DNA of 64,000 nt, taken from positions 62,001 to 126,000 of the forward strand of contig NC_007354.1 of the NCBI RefSeq assembly GCF_000012565.1, given 5' to 3'. The position numbers were made by a program, and so were the translations under genes. Each line of letters starts with the position of its first letter. Within the stretch, counting starts at the first letter, position 1. The notes below the pieces were generated by a model, which searched no databases, was not told where the DNA came from, and saw only the letters and a program-made list of their open reading frames with translations. Positions 1 through 10,545 of this stretch are shown in pieces. This DNA is from Ehrlichia canis str. Jake. GTDB taxonomy: Bacteria > Pseudomonadota > Alphaproteobacteria > Rickettsiales > Anaplasmataceae.

Positions 1-233
1 CTGGCTTTAGTGGACAACAGTTTATTGTATCTCAGTTAGATAAAATTTCACGTGTTCGTAGTATGATAGAAAAATATTCATTAAAAACTAAAATAGCTGT
101 TGATGGTGGTGTTAATATTGACAATGCTAAAAGTGTGATAGAAGCTGGAGCAGATATTTTGGTTGTTGGATCTGCAATTTTTAAGGCAAAAAATGTATTA
201 GATTACGTACAAAAGCTTAAATCTTTTTTGTAG
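1..233 (+). CDS. rpe: Ribulose-phosphate 3-epimerase, C-terminal part
   Basis: Partial gene, open from base 3 of the window to a TAG at 231-233 (76 codons visible). It interconverts ribulose 5-phosphate and xylulose 5-phosphate in the non-oxidative pentose phosphate pathway, in the cytosol. The visible part carries the family's GFSGQ loop at its start, the DGGVN stretch around the second phosphate-binding region and the GSAIF motif near the C-terminus, in the right order and spacing for a TIM barrel. The N-terminal two thirds lie outside the window. A 635-base gap follows, so it probably ends its transcription unit. Confidence 0.9.
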   Translation, partial: GFSGQQFIVSQLDKISRVRSMIEKYSLKTKIAVDGGVNIDNAKSVIEAGADILVVGSAIFKAKNVLDYVQKLKSFL

Positions 234-868
234 GCTTGTTTGTATTGACTTTATACTTTGAACAAATGATGTGTTAATAAACTATACAAAGCTTATTTTG
301 AAATTTATCTGTGTGTTGTATTAGCATAGTGAAATATTGGTATTATCTAATATATTCATCTTCTAAAGTAAAATTTTATTTGTTGGAGTGTCAGTTTATT
401 CTGCAATATTTTTATATATCCTTTGTTAAGATAGATATAATAATGTCTTATATAGTATATGAGAATGTGTCAATTGTAGATAACTAATGTTGTTATAGTA
501 ATATGCTACTGAGCAGTTTTATAAAATCTTAAATTTTTTATATTAAAGTGTTACGTATATAACTTATTAGGTATAATATAATTTATAAACTGGTATTACT
601 TTTGAGTTGCAGGAATACAGATTTTAGTATTATATTAATTTAAATCTTAAATAAATTATTAACTTTTTGATATATTGACTGATTAAAATTTTAAAATGCC
701 TAAATATTGTTTTTAAAGAGATTGTATGATGGTTTTTATATTCTACTGATGTAAGTGTTTTTATTGCTGATTTGATGAGTTTATTGTTACTGGTAAGGTG
801 GATTATAATAAAAGTAATTACATGTAAAGTTTGTTGTATACTTTGTTCAAAGATTTTGGTGTAGCTTT
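234..868. other. Intergenic region, no gene seen
   Basis: An AT-rich gap of 635 bases between rpe and mlaE. All frames are broken by frequent stops and I see no RNA gene. The mlaE promoter should lie in its right-hand part, but I cannot single out a convincing -35/-10 pair in such AT-rich sequence. Confidence 0.6.
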
Positions 869-1666
869 ATGCAATTTCTGCGTTTACATTTAGGATTGTT
901 TTGGTTGTTGGAAACTGTTGGTAAATACGTAATCAATTTGATTTTTAATATAGGACATTCTTTTGTTTTTTTTGTAAAATTTGTGTGTAATTGTTTTATG
1001 CCTCCTTATTACTACGGAGTTATATTTAAGCAGTTTATAGAAATCTTCTTTTTTTCACTGCCAATAGTTGGAATAACTGCTATATTTACTGGTGCAGTTT
1101 TGATTTTGCAGAATTCTTTAATAATACATAATAACGTTTCAGGTGATTTTGTTTCTGGAGTAGTTGTAGTTGCTATAGTGAGAGAATTAGGTCCGGTGTT
1201 AATTGGGCTTATTATTGCAGGACGTGTAGGAGCAGCAATTGCTGCTGAAATAGGTACTATGCGTATTACTGAGCAAATAGATGCTTTGTTTACGTTGGAT
1301 ACTAATCCATTTAAATATTTAATCGTTCCCAGAATTATTTCTGCAATGATTGCAATGCCTCTGCTGATTTTGTGTGCTGATTTAATCGGTGCTTATGGTG
1401 GCTATATTGTTGGCTCGTATCAGTTGGGCTATACGCCTGAAATATATGTTAGAGGAATAATGAAGTTTTTACATGTTAAAGATGTTATTTTAGGATTAAT
1501 TAAAGCTACAGTATTTGGTTTTATAATATCCTTTATGGGTTGTTATAGCGGTTATTATTGTAGTGGTGGAGCTAGAGGTGTTGGAATGGCTACTACCTAT
1601 GTTGTTGTTGTTTCATCTATGTTTATCATCTTACTCAATTATGTAATTACCGTATTTTATTCATAG
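869..1666 (+). CDS. mlaE: MlaE-family ABC transporter permease
   Basis: Inner-membrane permease of the Mla/YrbE phospholipid-transport ABC system that maintains outer-membrane lipid asymmetry. The 265 residues are strongly hydrophobic with about five membrane segments. The family core is clear: VRELGP at 104-109, GRVGAAIAAEIGTM at about 118-131 and EQIDAL at 135-140. The length is normal for the family. The ATPase gene follows after 11 bases, so the two are surely co-transcribed. The substrate-binding MlaD and the periplasmic components are not next to them. Scattered Mla genes are common in Rickettsiales. Confidence 0.9.
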   Translation: MQFLRLHLGLFWLLETVGKYVINLIFNIGHSFVFFVKFVCNCFMPPYYYGVIFKQFIEIFFFSLPIVGITAIFTGAVLILQNSLIIHNNVSGDFVSGVVVVAIVRELGPVLIGLIIAGRVGAAIAAEIGTMRITEQIDALFTLDTNPFKYLIVPRIISAMIAMPLLILCADLIGAYGGYIVGSYQLGYTPEIYVRGIMKFLHVKDVILGLIKATVFGFIISFMGCYSGYYCSGGARGVGMATTYVVVVSSMFIILLNYVITVFYS

Positions 1667-1677
1667 TAGTTAGTTTT

Positions 1678-2394
1678 ATGCATTACATTTCTTTATCTGA
1701 CTTGCATATAGATTTTCGTGGACATCAAGTGTTAAAGGGAATAAGTCTTGATATTGCATATGGGGAATCATTAGTTATTGTGGGAGAATCAGGTAGTGGA
1801 AAATCTGTATTAACGAAAACAATACTAGGCTTAATTGCTCCTACTTCTGGGAAGGTTGTTATTAGTGGGGTTGATATTAGGCATGATAAAAGCTTAATTA
1901 AAAATTTTGGTGTTTTATTTCAAAATTGTGCTTTGTTTGATAGTTTAACAGTGTGTGAAAATATTGCTTTTAACTTACATTACAGATTTAACCGTGATAG
2001 AAGTTTGTCAAGGAAGATTGCTGCTTCTGGACTAAACTTAGTAGGATTAGGTGATGATGTATTGGATAGGTATCCTATTGAATTATCTGGTGGTATGAAG
2101 AAAAGGATAGCACTGGCTAGGGCGATTGTTAGCGAACCTAAGATTATGATACTCGATGAACCAACGTCGGGATTAGATCCAATAATGTCTGATGTTGTAA
2201 ATGAGATTATAATAAAGTGTCATAAGGAATTTAACTTAACGGTTATTACTATTACACATGATATTAGTAGTGCCTTTAAAATTGCTAGCAAAATAGCTGT
2301 ATTGTATAATGGAAAGATTATTGCGTGTGAATCCGTTCAAGATATCAGAAATATAGATAATCAATATGTAAAAAATTTTATATGTCGTAATTAA
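1678..2394 (+). CDS. mlaF: MlaF-family ABC transporter ATP-binding protein
   Basis: Cytosolic ATPase that powers the MlaE permease encoded just upstream. All ABC motifs are present in 238 residues: Walker A GESGSGKS at 36-43, Q-loop Gln82, signature LSGGM at 136-140 followed by KKRIALARA, Walker B IMILDEP at 156-162 and the switch His194 in THD. The LSGGMKKR form of the signature is typical of the MlaF/YrbF group rather than of amino acid importers. The gene ends the two-gene unit, and a 123-base gap separates it from the ankyrin gene. Confidence 0.9.
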   Translation: MHYISLSDLHIDFRGHQVLKGISLDIAYGESLVIVGESGSGKSVLTKTILGLIAPTSGKVVISGVDIRHDKSLIKNFGVLFQNCALFDSLTVCENIAFNLHYRFNRDRSLSRKIAASGLNLVGLGDDVLDRYPIELSGGMKKRIALARAIVSEPKIMILDEPTSGLDPIMSDVVNEIIIKCHKEFNLTVITITHDISSAFKIASKIAVLYNGKIIACESVQDIRNIDNQYVKNFICRN

Positions 2395-2517
2395 TAGTTA
2401 AAATTTTTGTTTTATGTTTCGCAATCAATGGTTAGAATCTTTATAATCATTAAAAAATTAAGGTTTTGTTTTGATTGCAATTAATAAAATGGGAATTTTG
2501 TATGATGTGGTGTTTCC

Positions 2518-4359
2518 ATGTTAATGATGCATAAAATAGCTGTAACAAGATATGTTAAACCTCTCATATTGAGTAAGATATTAAATGAAGATAAGTCATT
2601 TCTTAAGATGCTGGAATCTTTGGAAAGTGAAGATATTTTACTGCTAAAGAATGAGCTTGGCACGGTATTTTACTATTTAATCATGTCATTGTATGATATA
2701 TCTGGTATTAAAAATAACTCCAGTAATACTCTCCGAGCTCGGCTTAAAGAATTATTATCAGAAGCAATTGATCAATCTAGTATGGATCAGGGTAGAGTTG
2801 TAGCTTCTCAAGTTAGTGATATAAAAGACATTACTAGTAAGTTGAAACTAGCATATCAATCTATTTCTAATAGTGTTTATAGAACGTTATTTAATGTATT
2901 AGATAGCGATGAAACTTCAGAAGAAGAAGTGGATCCACAAATTCTACGACAGCGTCAGTTAGAGTATAAAGCTCAGATGTTTGAATGTGTTATACAAGCT
3001 GTAAGAATACTGGCTGATAAAATTAATAAAGCTGTTGCTGAACAGAAAATTTCTCCTGAACAAGTTTCTGAATTCTTAGCTTATTCAGATCGACCTTGTG
3101 ATCCTCTTGTTCCTGATGCTATGAGTGCATTAGCTAAATTATATTTTCTAATAGAGGATCCTCAACTTAGTGAGTTAGCGTATTCATTAGTGAAAGAATT
3201 TTTGATAGGGTTTTCTCAATATAGACTTGATAAGTGTGGTAGGAATGCACTGCATTATGCTGTGAATATTTGTAATACAAAAAAGCAAGAGAGTTTTTTA
3301 TGTGAAATTATACAGCTATTAATATATAACAGGGTAGAGATACTTAATGAATTGGATGTAGATGGCAATAATCCAATGCATTATGTAGCGTGTGCTCCAT
3401 ATTTAAATATGGATATTGTTAAATACTTTTTGAAAAATGCACCTGCAATGATTGTACAACAAAATTCCCATGGAGATACACCGTTGCATATCATGTCATC
3501 AGTTTATTTGATTAATTTTGCAAAGATACTTTCATTTTATAACATAACTTATAGAGATAATATGTGGCAGCTAAAAGATGTTATGGATTTATCTCTATCA
3601 GAGATGAGAGATGTTGTAATGTCAGTGAGGGGAAGAGATGAAGAGTTATCAAGTGAAATAAAAAATTATCTAGTACAATGTGTGGATGCATATAGATTGC
3701 TGCTAACTTCTGTACCTTTGTGGAGATTATTTGAAGTAAGGGATGAGAGAGGGCATACTGTATATGACATAATGACGTCTGCTATTACAAGTGTAGGTGA
3801 TGGAAATCTTAAGGCATTATTGGAAGATTTTTCTGAAATGAGTAGCAGATTGCCTATATATGATTCTAGAATTCATGCACAGAATGAACTGTGCGTAAAG
3901 TTATGTTTTGATAAAAAGAATATTGGTAAAAACAGATATGGGCATAGTTTGTATAAGTATACAAAGTATATTCATGACTTAATATACAGTAAATTTGCTA
4001 AAATATCAGAGTCGAGAGCTAGGTGTCACAGTCTTAAAAAAGAACGTAATGGATTTAAATTTGTATCTTTATTTGTTATTGCAGTATTTATACTTTTATG
4101 TGTACTGAATGCTGTATTGCATTTTAAAGAAAGGGATATTTTATGGTGTGAAAAAGGTGTTTATAGATCTGTACTATTTGCTGTTATATCAATAGTTTTT
4201 TTTACTGCTGTTTGTGTTGCTTATGCTTTGTATGCTAAACAAATAGATTGTTGTAATGATAAAGCAATGATGTATGAGAAAGAAAACATAAGAGGTGTAT
4301 TATTGTCACATTTGAATATTGAAGCAATAGGTTCTACTAAAGAGATAAATATTACTTAG
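2518..4359 (+). CDS. Ankyrin-repeat protein with two C-terminal membrane segments
   Basis: 613 residues with no enzymatic motif. The centre has at least three ankyrin-like units, recognisable from GRNALHYAV (about 240), GNNPMHYVA (about 283) and GDTPLHIMS (about 319), each followed by paired helices. Two hydrophobic segments at about 514-536 and 551-573, separated by a short charged loop, should anchor the protein with most of it on the cytosolic side. The N-terminal 230 residues are helical and charged. Eukaryote-like ankyrin proteins are known host-interaction factors in Ehrlichia and Anaplasma, but the membrane anchor makes secretion uncertain. ATGs at 2518, 2524 and 2527 are all possible starts; the longest is given. 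A terminator-like hairpin follows the stop codon. Confidence 0.8.
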   Translation: MLMMHKIAVTRYVKPLILSKILNEDKSFLKMLESLESEDILLLKNELGTVFYYLIMSLYDISGIKNNSSNTLRARLKELLSEAIDQSSMDQGRVVASQVSDIKDITSKLKLAYQSISNSVYRTLFNVLDSDETSEEEVDPQILRQRQLEYKAQMFECVIQAVRILADKINKAVAEQKISPEQVSEFLAYSDRPCDPLVPDAMSALAKLYFLIEDPQLSELAYSLVKEFLIGFSQYRLDKCGRNALHYAVNICNTKKQESFLCEIIQLLIYNRVEILNELDVDGNNPMHYVACAPYLNMDIVKYFLKNAPAMIVQQNSHGDTPLHIMSSVYLINFAKILSFYNITYRDNMWQLKDVMDLSLSEMRDVVMSVRGRDEELSSEIKNYLVQCVDAYRLLLTSVPLWRLFEVRDERGHTVYDIMTSAITSVGDGNLKALLEDFSEMSSRLPIYDSRIHAQNELCVKLCFDKKNIGKNRYGHSLYKYTKYIHDLIYSKFAKISESRARCHSLKKERNGFKFVSLFVIAVFILLCVLNAVLHFKERDILWCEKGVYRSVLFAVISIVFFTAVCVAYALYAKQIDCCNDKAMMYEKENIRGVLLSHLNIEAIGSTKEINIT

Positions 4360-4370
4360 AAATTTTGCTA

Positions 4371-4401
4371 TAAACTTTTCTTGTATTAGTAAGAAAGTTT
4401 A
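4371..4401 (+). terminator. Hairpin after the ankyrin gene
   Basis: Arms TAAACTTTTCTT (4371-4382) and AAGAAAGTTTA (4391-4401) pair with one bulged T around an 8-base loop, starting 11 bases after the stop codon. No strong T-run follows, so termination would be inefficient or Rho-assisted. I infer a terminator from its position. Confidence 0.4.
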
Positions 4402-4805
4402 AACAGATTAATACCATTTCTTGGATTTATAAGTAGATAGGATGTAATTTTTACACTACTGGTAAGATTTGATTGTTATGACCATTGAACAAAGAATAAG
4501 GTAAAATTAGGTTTTGCTTATCTTTAGTTGTAAATGCTGTAAGAATTTCATATATTTTGTTTTATAAAAGTATGGATTTAAAGGAGGAGTTAGATTTGTC
4601 TGTCATTGAATATTTTTTAAGATTATCAGTGTGAAATAGATATAGAATAAAAGAAGCTTGAGTTTCTTTTTAACTATAAAATTCTCTTTTAAAGTTATTA
4701 GTGTGTGGAAGGTGAAGTTGACTTGCATTCATTGTAAAGTATATTAAACCTTTTCTTTTAATATGTCATGCTGAGTTGCTTTTATAATCTACTACTCTAA
4801 TTTTT
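4402..4805. other. Intergenic region between convergent genes
   Basis: About 400 AT-rich bases between the 3' ends of the ankyrin gene and ispB. Stops occur in every frame and no RNA gene is recognisable. Confidence 0.6.
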
Positions 4806-5798
4806 TTAATACCCTCTGTATAAAATGCAGTCTAGTAGTTTATTTAAACACATCTTGTAATTTGATTCTGAGAAAATGGTTAAACAAGCTTTTGCCTGAT
4901 CGATATAAGCTGTTGCTATTTCTAATGACTTTTCAATAGCATTGTGTGATTTAATATAGGATATAGCCTGTTCTAAGTTTTGGTTAACAGATATTTGGTC
5001 CCAGAATTTTTTTTCTTCTGGTGTTGCGTTTTGATATGCAATAATAACTGGTAAAGTTGTTTTTCCTGTTGAAAGATCATTCCCTAATTTTTTACCAAAT
5101 TGTGCATTTGAAGCTGTATAGTCGAGAATATCATCCATTATTTGAAAAGCAATACCAAAGTTATTGCCAAAACTTTTTAATGCTTTGCTTTCTTGTAGAT
5201 TAACTTGGGCAAGGTGAGCAGCAGATTCACAAGTTGCTCCAAACAGAGATGCTGTTTTTGCAGAGATAATTTCAATATATTTTTCTTTGGAAATGTTGAT
5301 GTTATGACTAGAAAGCATTTGTTGTATCTCTCCTACTACAATAGTATTAGATGTTTGGGAGAGTATGGATAGTATGTTAAGATTCTTACATTCTATAAGC
5401 CATTGAAAAGATATAGCAAGCAGAAAATCTCCAACTAAAATGCTTGCTTTGTTTCCCCATATGAAATTGGAAGTTTTTTTCCCTCTTCTAAGGTCACTTT
5501 CGTCTATTACATCATCATGTAACAATGTGGCATTATGTATAAATTCAATCGCTGCTGCAATAAGTATTTTATTTTCATTTGTACAGTTTAGCATCTTGCA
5601 TATGATGAAAAAAATTATAGGACGTATTCTCTTCCCTCCAGATTTAATTAAGTGATGTATAATTTCTGTAATTAGGGCAATGTGTTTATCACTATGCTGT
5701 GATATTAAAATTTCCATTGCATCTAAATCTTGCTGAATTAGTGATTTTAATTGTAAAAGTGTATTGTTAAATTCATTTGTCATGTTTAGTAATTCCAA
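4806..5798 (-). CDS. ispB: Polyprenyl diphosphate synthase (octaprenyl type)
   Basis: Condenses isopentenyl diphosphate onto an allylic primer to make the long isoprenoid side chain of ubiquinone. The 330 residues show GGKRIRP at 54-60, the first Asp-rich motif in HDDVIDESD at about 94-102 with RRGK after it, and the second Asp-rich motif DDILD at 222-226 followed by GNDLSTGKTTLP. Small residues (A90, T91) lie just before the first Asp-rich motif, which fits a long-chain rather than farnesyl product. That is an inference from family rules. The start could also be the ATG five codons downstream (5783). The gene stands alone, divergent from nothing and convergent with the ankyrin gene. Confidence 0.88.
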   Translation of the reverse strand: MELLNMTNEFNNTLLQLKSLIQQDLDAMEILISQHSDKHIALITEIIHHLIKSGGKRIRPIIFFIICKMLNCTNENKILIAAAIEFIHNATLLHDDVIDESDLRRGKKTSNFIWGNKASILVGDFLLAISFQWLIECKNLNILSILSQTSNTIVVGEIQQMLSSHNINISKEKYIEIISAKTASLFGATCESAAHLAQVNLQESKALKSFGNNFGIAFQIMDDILDYTASNAQFGKKLGNDLSTGKTTLPVIIAYQNATPEEKKFWDQISVNQNLEQAISYIKSHNAIEKSLEIATAYIDQAKACLTIFSESNYKMCLNKLLDCILYRGY

Positions 5799-5972
5799 GA
5801 GTTTTTATAATATTTGTATTTGTAGTAAAGTTTGTTAACTTTGTATTCATAGAAATATGAAACAATGAGTACAAATATGTGGCACCATGATGATTTATAT
5901 CATATTTATGTATCAACTTCATTATTAACTCTATTTATATTAGAAGAGTAACAAAGGACATTTACTCTGTGC

Positions 5973-7385
5973 TTATGAACTATAATAATTTATAAATTCA
6001 ATAGGATGTGGATGTAGTTGTAGATCTTTTACTTCCAGTGTTTTAAGATTTATATATGAGTCAATTTGATCATTAGTAAACACATTTCCTGCTAGTAAAA
6101 ATTCTCTATCCTTATCTAAGGATTCTAAAGAATCTTCAAGAGAATTTGCAACAGAACTTAATTGTTGTAATTCTGCTTTATTTAGTGAATATAGGTTTTT
6201 ATCTATTGCAGGCCCTGGGTGAATTTTATTTTGTATACCATATAAGCCAGCCATTAACTGTGCAGAAAAACATAAATAAGGATTTGCAAGTGGGTCTGGA
6301 AAACGTACCTCTATTCTTTTAGCATTAACATCATTTTGTGGTACGTATGGTATACGAATTGCAGCAGACCTATTTTCATATGAGTAAGTTAACCAAGTTG
6401 GGGCTTCAAAGTGTGGTACTAATCTTTTATAACTGTTTGTTGAAGGATTCGTGAATGCATTAATTGCTTTTCCATATTTTATAATACCACCTATGTAGTA
6501 TAAACAGGTGTCTGATATATTTCCATCAGAATTCACAAAAAGGTTGACGTTATCTTTCCACAGAGATTGGTGACAGTGCATACCACTACCATTATCTTTG
6601 ATAACTGGTTTTGGCATAAAAGTTGCAGTTTTCCCATAAGATGATGTAACTCCATGTACTATGTATTTGCATTTTTGTACATTATCTGCACTAGCAAGTA
6701 ACTCGTCATACTGAAACCCGACTTCACATTGTGATGCGGCAACTTCATGGTGATGTATTAGAGGTGTAATACCTACTTCTTTGAACATTGTTAACATTTC
6801 TGATCTGATGTCGTGTAATGAATCAATAGGAGGAGTTGGCATGTATCCTCCTTTAACTCTTGGACGGTGATTATTGTTAGAAAATTCTCTTCTTTGATAC
6901 GAAATATCATGTTCTGCTGACTCTATTTTAAAGTAAGAATCGTACATTCCTGTATAAAATTGAACATTGTCGAAGACAAAAAACTCTACTTCTGGTCCAA
7001 AATAACACTTATCAGCAATTCCTGTAGAGAGCATATATTCATATGCTTTTTGTGCTGTATATCGTGGATCTTTAGCGTATTGAGATTGATTGTACGGATC
7101 TACTATATTACAAATTATGACTAATGTTGATTGAGCAGAGAATGGATCTACAAAAGCTGTACTGATGTCTGGTAATAATATCATGTCAGATTTTTCTATT
7201 GACTGCCATCCAGAAATTGATGAGCTGTCAAAATTAATTCCTGTTAAAAGCACTTGTGCATCTGTAGTTTCTGCACTACGTGTTATATGATGCCACCTCC
7301 CGTTAGAATCTGTGAATCTTAAATCTATAAAATTTATTGCATTTTTTTTTATGTAGTTTAAAGTATCCTCTGTAGAAAGGAACAT
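5973..7385 (-). CDS. glnA: Glutamine synthetase, type I
   Basis: Makes glutamine from glutamate, ammonia and ATP, as a cytosolic dodecamer. I start it at the ATG at 7385, giving 470 residues, the usual GSI length. The open frame reaches back to 7445 but the extra 20 residues are not family-like. The sequence has GPEVEFFVFD, NGSGMHCHQSLW (ammonium and metal site region), NRSAAIRIP and KNLYSL with Tyr399 at the place of the adenylylated tyrosine of GSI-beta enzymes. That residue suggests adenylylation control is structurally possible, but I see no adenylyltransferase gene here. It is transcribed away from the tRNA-Lys/tyrS side. Confidence 0.93.
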   Translation of the reverse strand: MFLSTEDTLNYIKKNAINFIDLRFTDSNGRWHHITRSAETTDAQVLLTGINFDSSSISGWQSIEKSDMILLPDISTAFVDPFSAQSTLVIICNIVDPYNQSQYAKDPRYTAQKAYEYMLSTGIADKCYFGPEVEFFVFDNVQFYTGMYDSYFKIESAEHDISYQRREFSNNNHRPRVKGGYMPTPPIDSLHDIRSEMLTMFKEVGITPLIHHHEVAASQCEVGFQYDELLASADNVQKCKYIVHGVTSSYGKTATFMPKPVIKDNGSGMHCHQSLWKDNVNLFVNSDGNISDTCLYYIGGIIKYGKAINAFTNPSTNSYKRLVPHFEAPTWLTYSYENRSAAIRIPYVPQNDVNAKRIEVRFPDPLANPYLCFSAQLMAGLYGIQNKIHPGPAIDKNLYSLNKAELQQLSSVANSLEDSLESLDKDREFLLAGNVFTNDQIDSYINLKTLEVKDLQLHPHPIEFINYYSS

Positions 7386-7587
7386 GATAAGGTTACCAAG
7401 CTTAAAAACAGATAGGATATCAAGTTTCTTGTGTTTTTGCAACATACATAATTTATAATTTGTTATGTAATGTAATTGGTAGATGTATAAGTTTATTGAG
7501 TTATGTTGTTACAGAAAATAAAGAAAAATCTTTACTTAATTTTAGGAAGATGATTCAATATTATATACTACTTTTATCTTTGATTAA

Positions 7588-7660
7588 GATCCCGTAGCTC
7601 AGTCGGTAGAGCAATTGACTTTTAATCAGTGTGTCGCGCGTTCGATTCGCGCCGGGATCA
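7588..7660 (+). tRNA. tRNA-Lys (anticodon UUU)
   Basis: 73 bases that fold as a full cloverleaf. Acceptor arms GATCCCG and CGGGATC pair with A as discriminator. The D-arm contains GCTCAGTCGGTAGAGC, the anticodon stem ATTGA/TCAGT encloses CTTTTAA, and the T-arm GCGCG/CGCGC encloses TTCGATT. CCA is not encoded. tyrS starts 31 bases later and may share the transcript. Confidence 0.95.
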
Positions 7661-7691
7661 CTTTTTATTTTTATAATGATCTGTTTCTAAA

Positions 7692-8948
7692 ATGAAGTTA
7701 GAGTCTCAATTCTTAAGTTTTTTATATTCTCGTGGATATTTTAATCAATGTACTAACGTTAGTGCATTAGATCAGTTAATGAGTAAACAATGTGTGCCTA
7801 CATATATAGGGTTTGATTGTACTGCTAAAAGTCTACACGTTGGTAGCTTAGTGCAAATTATGATTTTAAGATACCTTCAAAAGTTTGGTCATAAACCTAT
7901 AGTATTATTGGGAAATGGTACAACTAAAATAGGGGACCCTTCTGGTAAAGATAAATCGCGAACAATGTTATGTTCTGATGAAATTGAAGAAAATGCATTA
8001 GGAATTTATGATGTATTAAAAAAGTTTATTAAGTTTGGGAGTGGGTCCACTGATGGTCTATTGGTATGTAATGCTGAGTGGTTGGATGATTTAAATTACA
8101 TAGAATTTTTAAGGAACATAGGCAGACATTTTTCTGTCAATAACATGTTGACTTTTGATAGTGTAAGATTGCGTTTAGAAAGGGAGCAGAATCTTAGTTT
8201 TTTAGAATTTAATTATATGTTATTACAGTCCTATGATTTTGTAGAGCTTAATAGGCGATATAATTGTTTATTACAAATAGGTGGTTCTGATCAGTGGGGA
8301 AACATTGTTAGTGGTGTGGAGTTAGGTAGGAAGTTACAGTTATCAGAACTTTTTGGTCTTACAACTAATTTAGTACTTACAAGTTCTGGTGAAAAGATGG
8401 GTAAAACTGCACAAGGTGCAGTATGGCTGAATGGTGATATGTATAGCCCTGTTGATTATTGGCAATATTTTCGTAATGTCAGAGATGAAGATGTTGGACG
8501 TTTTTTAAAATTATTTACTGAATTACCTCTTGATAAAATAAAAGAATTAGAGCTTTTGCAAGGACACGAAATTAATGAAGCGAAAAAAATGTTAGCTACT
8601 GAAGCTACTAAAATATGTCATGGGGAAGAAATTGCTAAAAATATTGCTGCTGATGCACTTAAAGTTTTTGAGTGTAATGATGATTCCGGTTTGTCAACTT
8701 TTTATGTGGATAGATGTGATGTAGATTTAGGATTGCCTATAATAAAATTACTTCAGATATCTGGTCTGGAAAAAAGTAGTAGTAGTGCAAGAAGGCTCAT
8801 CAATGATAAAGGATGTAAAATTAATGATGTAGTTGTATTAGATGTAAATTACAAATTGTCCTTAGAACATTTTTGTAATGCATCCTATGTTAAATTGAGT
8901 TGTGGGAAAAAGCGTCATTTAAAAATAATGTTGAAGAGTAGTTTTTAG
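7692..8948 (+). CDS. tyrS: Tyrosyl-tRNA synthetase
   Basis: Charges tRNA-Tyr in the cytosol. The 418 residues start with a Rossmann fold in which the class I HIGH motif appears as HVGS (49-52). The second signature KMGKT is at 235-239, a known variant of KMSKS in bacterial Tyr[11 protein letters not shown], which contacts tyrosine and the tRNA acceptor, lies just before it. The last 70 residues look like the S4 RNA-binding domain. Length is normal. It lies directly downstream of tRNA-Lys and 25 bases upstream of hemA, so a tRNA-tyrS-hemA transcript is likely. Confidence 0.94.
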   Translation: MKLESQFLSFLYSRGYFNQCTNVSALDQLMSKQCVPTYIGFDCTAKSLHVGSLVQIMILRYLQKFGHKPIVLLGNGTTKIGDPSGKDKSRTMLCSDEIEENALGIYDVLKKFIKFGSGSTDGLLVCNAEWLDDLNYIEFLRNIGRHFSVNNMLTFDSVRLRLEREQNLSFLEFNYMLLQSYDFVELNRRYNCLLQIGGSDQWGNIVSGVELGRKLQLSELFGLTTNLVLTSSGEKMGKTAQGAVWLNGDMYSPVDYWQYFRNVRDEDVGRFLKLFTELPLDKIKELELLQGHEINEAKKMLATEATKICHGEEIAKNIAADALKVFECNDDSGLSTFYVDRCDVDLGLPIIKLLQISGLEKSSSSARRLINDKGCKINDVVVLDVNYKLSLEHFCNASYVKLSCGKKRHLKIMLKSSF

Positions 8949-8973
8949 TCAAAAACATAGGATAGAAGAAGAT

Positions 8974-10170
8974 ATGACAAATTATGAAGAAATATTTGAT
9001 AACAAGATTAAACGTATAAAGGAAGAAGGTAGATATAGAGAATTTACTGGATTTTCTCGCATTCCTGGTCAATTCCCTTATGCTATTGAGTGTAATGTGA
9101 ATAATGTAGTAACATTATGGTGCAGCAATGATTATTTAGGTATGGGGCAAAGTGAGCATGTAATGCTTGCTATAAAAAATTATAGCAGTAGTGTTGGTGC
9201 TGGTGGTACTAGAAATATTTCTGGTACTACAAAAGAGATTATTGAGCTTGAAGAATCATTAGCCGATTTACATAAAAAACCTGCAGCTTTAACTTTTGTA
9301 TGTGGTTATGTTGCAAACCAGACTACTATCAGTACATTGCTTTCTGTTATTCCAGATATTGTAGTGTTTTCAGATGAGAAAAATCACTCCTCTATGATAG
9401 AGGGAATTAGAGGAAGTAATAGGGCAAAGCATATATTTAAACATAATGATGTTAAACATCTTGAAGCTTTATTAAAGTCTGTTGATAGGTCTTTACCTAA
9501 GATTATAATATTTGAATCTTTATATTCTATGGATGGAGATATAGCACCAATTGCAGAAATTTGTGATTTAGCTGATGAATATGGTGCAATGACCTATTTG
9601 GATGAAGTACATGCAGTTGGTATGTATGGAAATCATGGTGGTGGTATATCGGAACAGGAAAATATCTCTGATAGAATTACTATTATTCAAGGTACTCTTT
9701 CCAAAGCTTTTGGAGTTATGGGTGGATATATTACTGGATCTAAGAGTTTAATAGATGTTGTTAGAAGTTTTGCTCCTGGTTTCATTTTTACTACGGCTTT
9801 ATCTCCTCTTATTGCGTCTTCTGCTAGAATAAGTGTTGAACATTTAAAAAATAGTTCTGTTGAAAGAGAAAAACAGCGTGAAGTTGTTAACAAAGTAAAG
9901 GAATCTTTTTCTAGAACTGGTATTAATTTTTTGAAAACGGATACACATATTATTCCTATTATTATAGGGGATCCAGTAGCTTGTAAAGATATTTCAAAAA
10001 TATTACTTAATGATTATAAAATATATATACAGTCTATTAATTATCCTACTGTACCTGTTGGTACAGAAAGATTGAGGATTACTCCGACACCTTATCATAC
10101 AGATGAAATGATAGATATATTAACTCAAGCACTAGTTGATGTTTTGGGTAGATTTAAAATAGTATGTTAA
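8974..10170 (+). CDS. hemA: 5-aminolevulinate synthase
   Basis: PLP enzyme that condenses glycine and succinyl-CoA to 5-aminolevulinate, the first step of heme synthesis by the C4 (Shemin) route of alphaproteobacteria. In 398 residues I see SNDYLGM (51-57), [11 protein letters not shown] (75-85), [10 protein letters not shown] with the PLP-contacting Asp and His, and [12 protein letters not shown] with the Schiff-base Lys244. The related biotin-pathway enzyme (BioF) is excluded by the NISGT and heme-type N-terminal features. A purine-rich GAAGAAG sits just before the ATG. The stop lies 6 bases from the end of the opposing yraN-like gene. Confidence 0.94.
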   Translation: MTNYEEIFDNKIKRIKEEGRYREFTGFSRIPGQFPYAIECNVNNVVTLWCSNDYLGMGQSEHVMLAIKNYSSSVGAGGTRNISGTTKEIIELEESLADLHKKPAALTFVCGYVANQTTISTLLSVIPDIVVFSDEKNHSSMIEGIRGSNRAKHIFKHNDVKHLEALLKSVDRSLPKIIIFESLYSMDGDIAPIAEICDLADEYGAMTYLDEVHAVGMYGNHGGGISEQENISDRITIIQGTLSKAFGVMGGYITGSKSLIDVVRSFAPGFIFTTALSPLIASSARISVEHLKNSSVEREKQREVVNKVKESFSRTGINFLKTDTHIIPIIIGDPVACKDISKILLNDYKIYIQSINYPTVPVGTERLRITPTPYHTDEMIDILTQALVDVLGRFKIVC

Positions 10171-10176
10171 GTAAAG

Positions 10177-10545
10177 TTAAGTTTCTTGCCAAGCATTTGT
10201 GATGTGTATTAATCCTTTTGAAAGTGAAAGAAAGTATAGATCAAATCTTATGTTATATTTTTCAAATTTTGTATAGTAAGTGATAAAGTGTTTTGCTACT
10301 CTGATAATTGATTGTTGTTGTTTATAAGTAATAGGAATTTCTGATCTGAGTATACTAGTTTTGACTTCTATAAAAACCAAGGTTTGATTTTTAAATGCAA
10401 TGATATCAACTTCACCTAAAGTACACTTGTATCTGTGTTTTATAATATGATATCTTTTACACTTTAAGATCCAAATTATAATTACTTCTCCCAAATAACC
10501 TATCATGTTGTAGGTAACTTTTAAATAATTCTTTTTGATTTGCAT
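10177..10545 (-). CDS. YraN/UPF0102-family nuclease-like protein
   Basis: 122 residues, normal for the UPF0102 family, whose fold resembles Holliday-junction resolvases. The signature GEVDIIA (44-50) followed by a short strand and FIEVKTS (58-64) gives the D...ExK arrangement of PD-(D/E)xK nucleases. The biochemical role is not settled for the family, so I do not claim a reaction. It is convergent with hemA, separated by only 6 bases, and is followed upstream by a 1.2-kb gap. Confidence 0.82.
   Translation of the reverse strand: MQIKKNYLKVTYNMIGYLGEVIIIWILKCKRYHIIKHRYKCTLGEVDIIAFKNQTLVFIEVKTSILRSEIPITYKQQQSIIRVAKHFITYYTKFEKYNIRFDLYFLSLSKGLIHITNAWQET

Noticed and set aside
257-852. CTTTGAACAAA (257-267) and its reverse complement TTTGTTCAAAG (842-852) at the two ends of the rpe-mlaE gap
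   Set aside because: Only 11 bases in AT-rich sequence with no further similarity; chance is enough.
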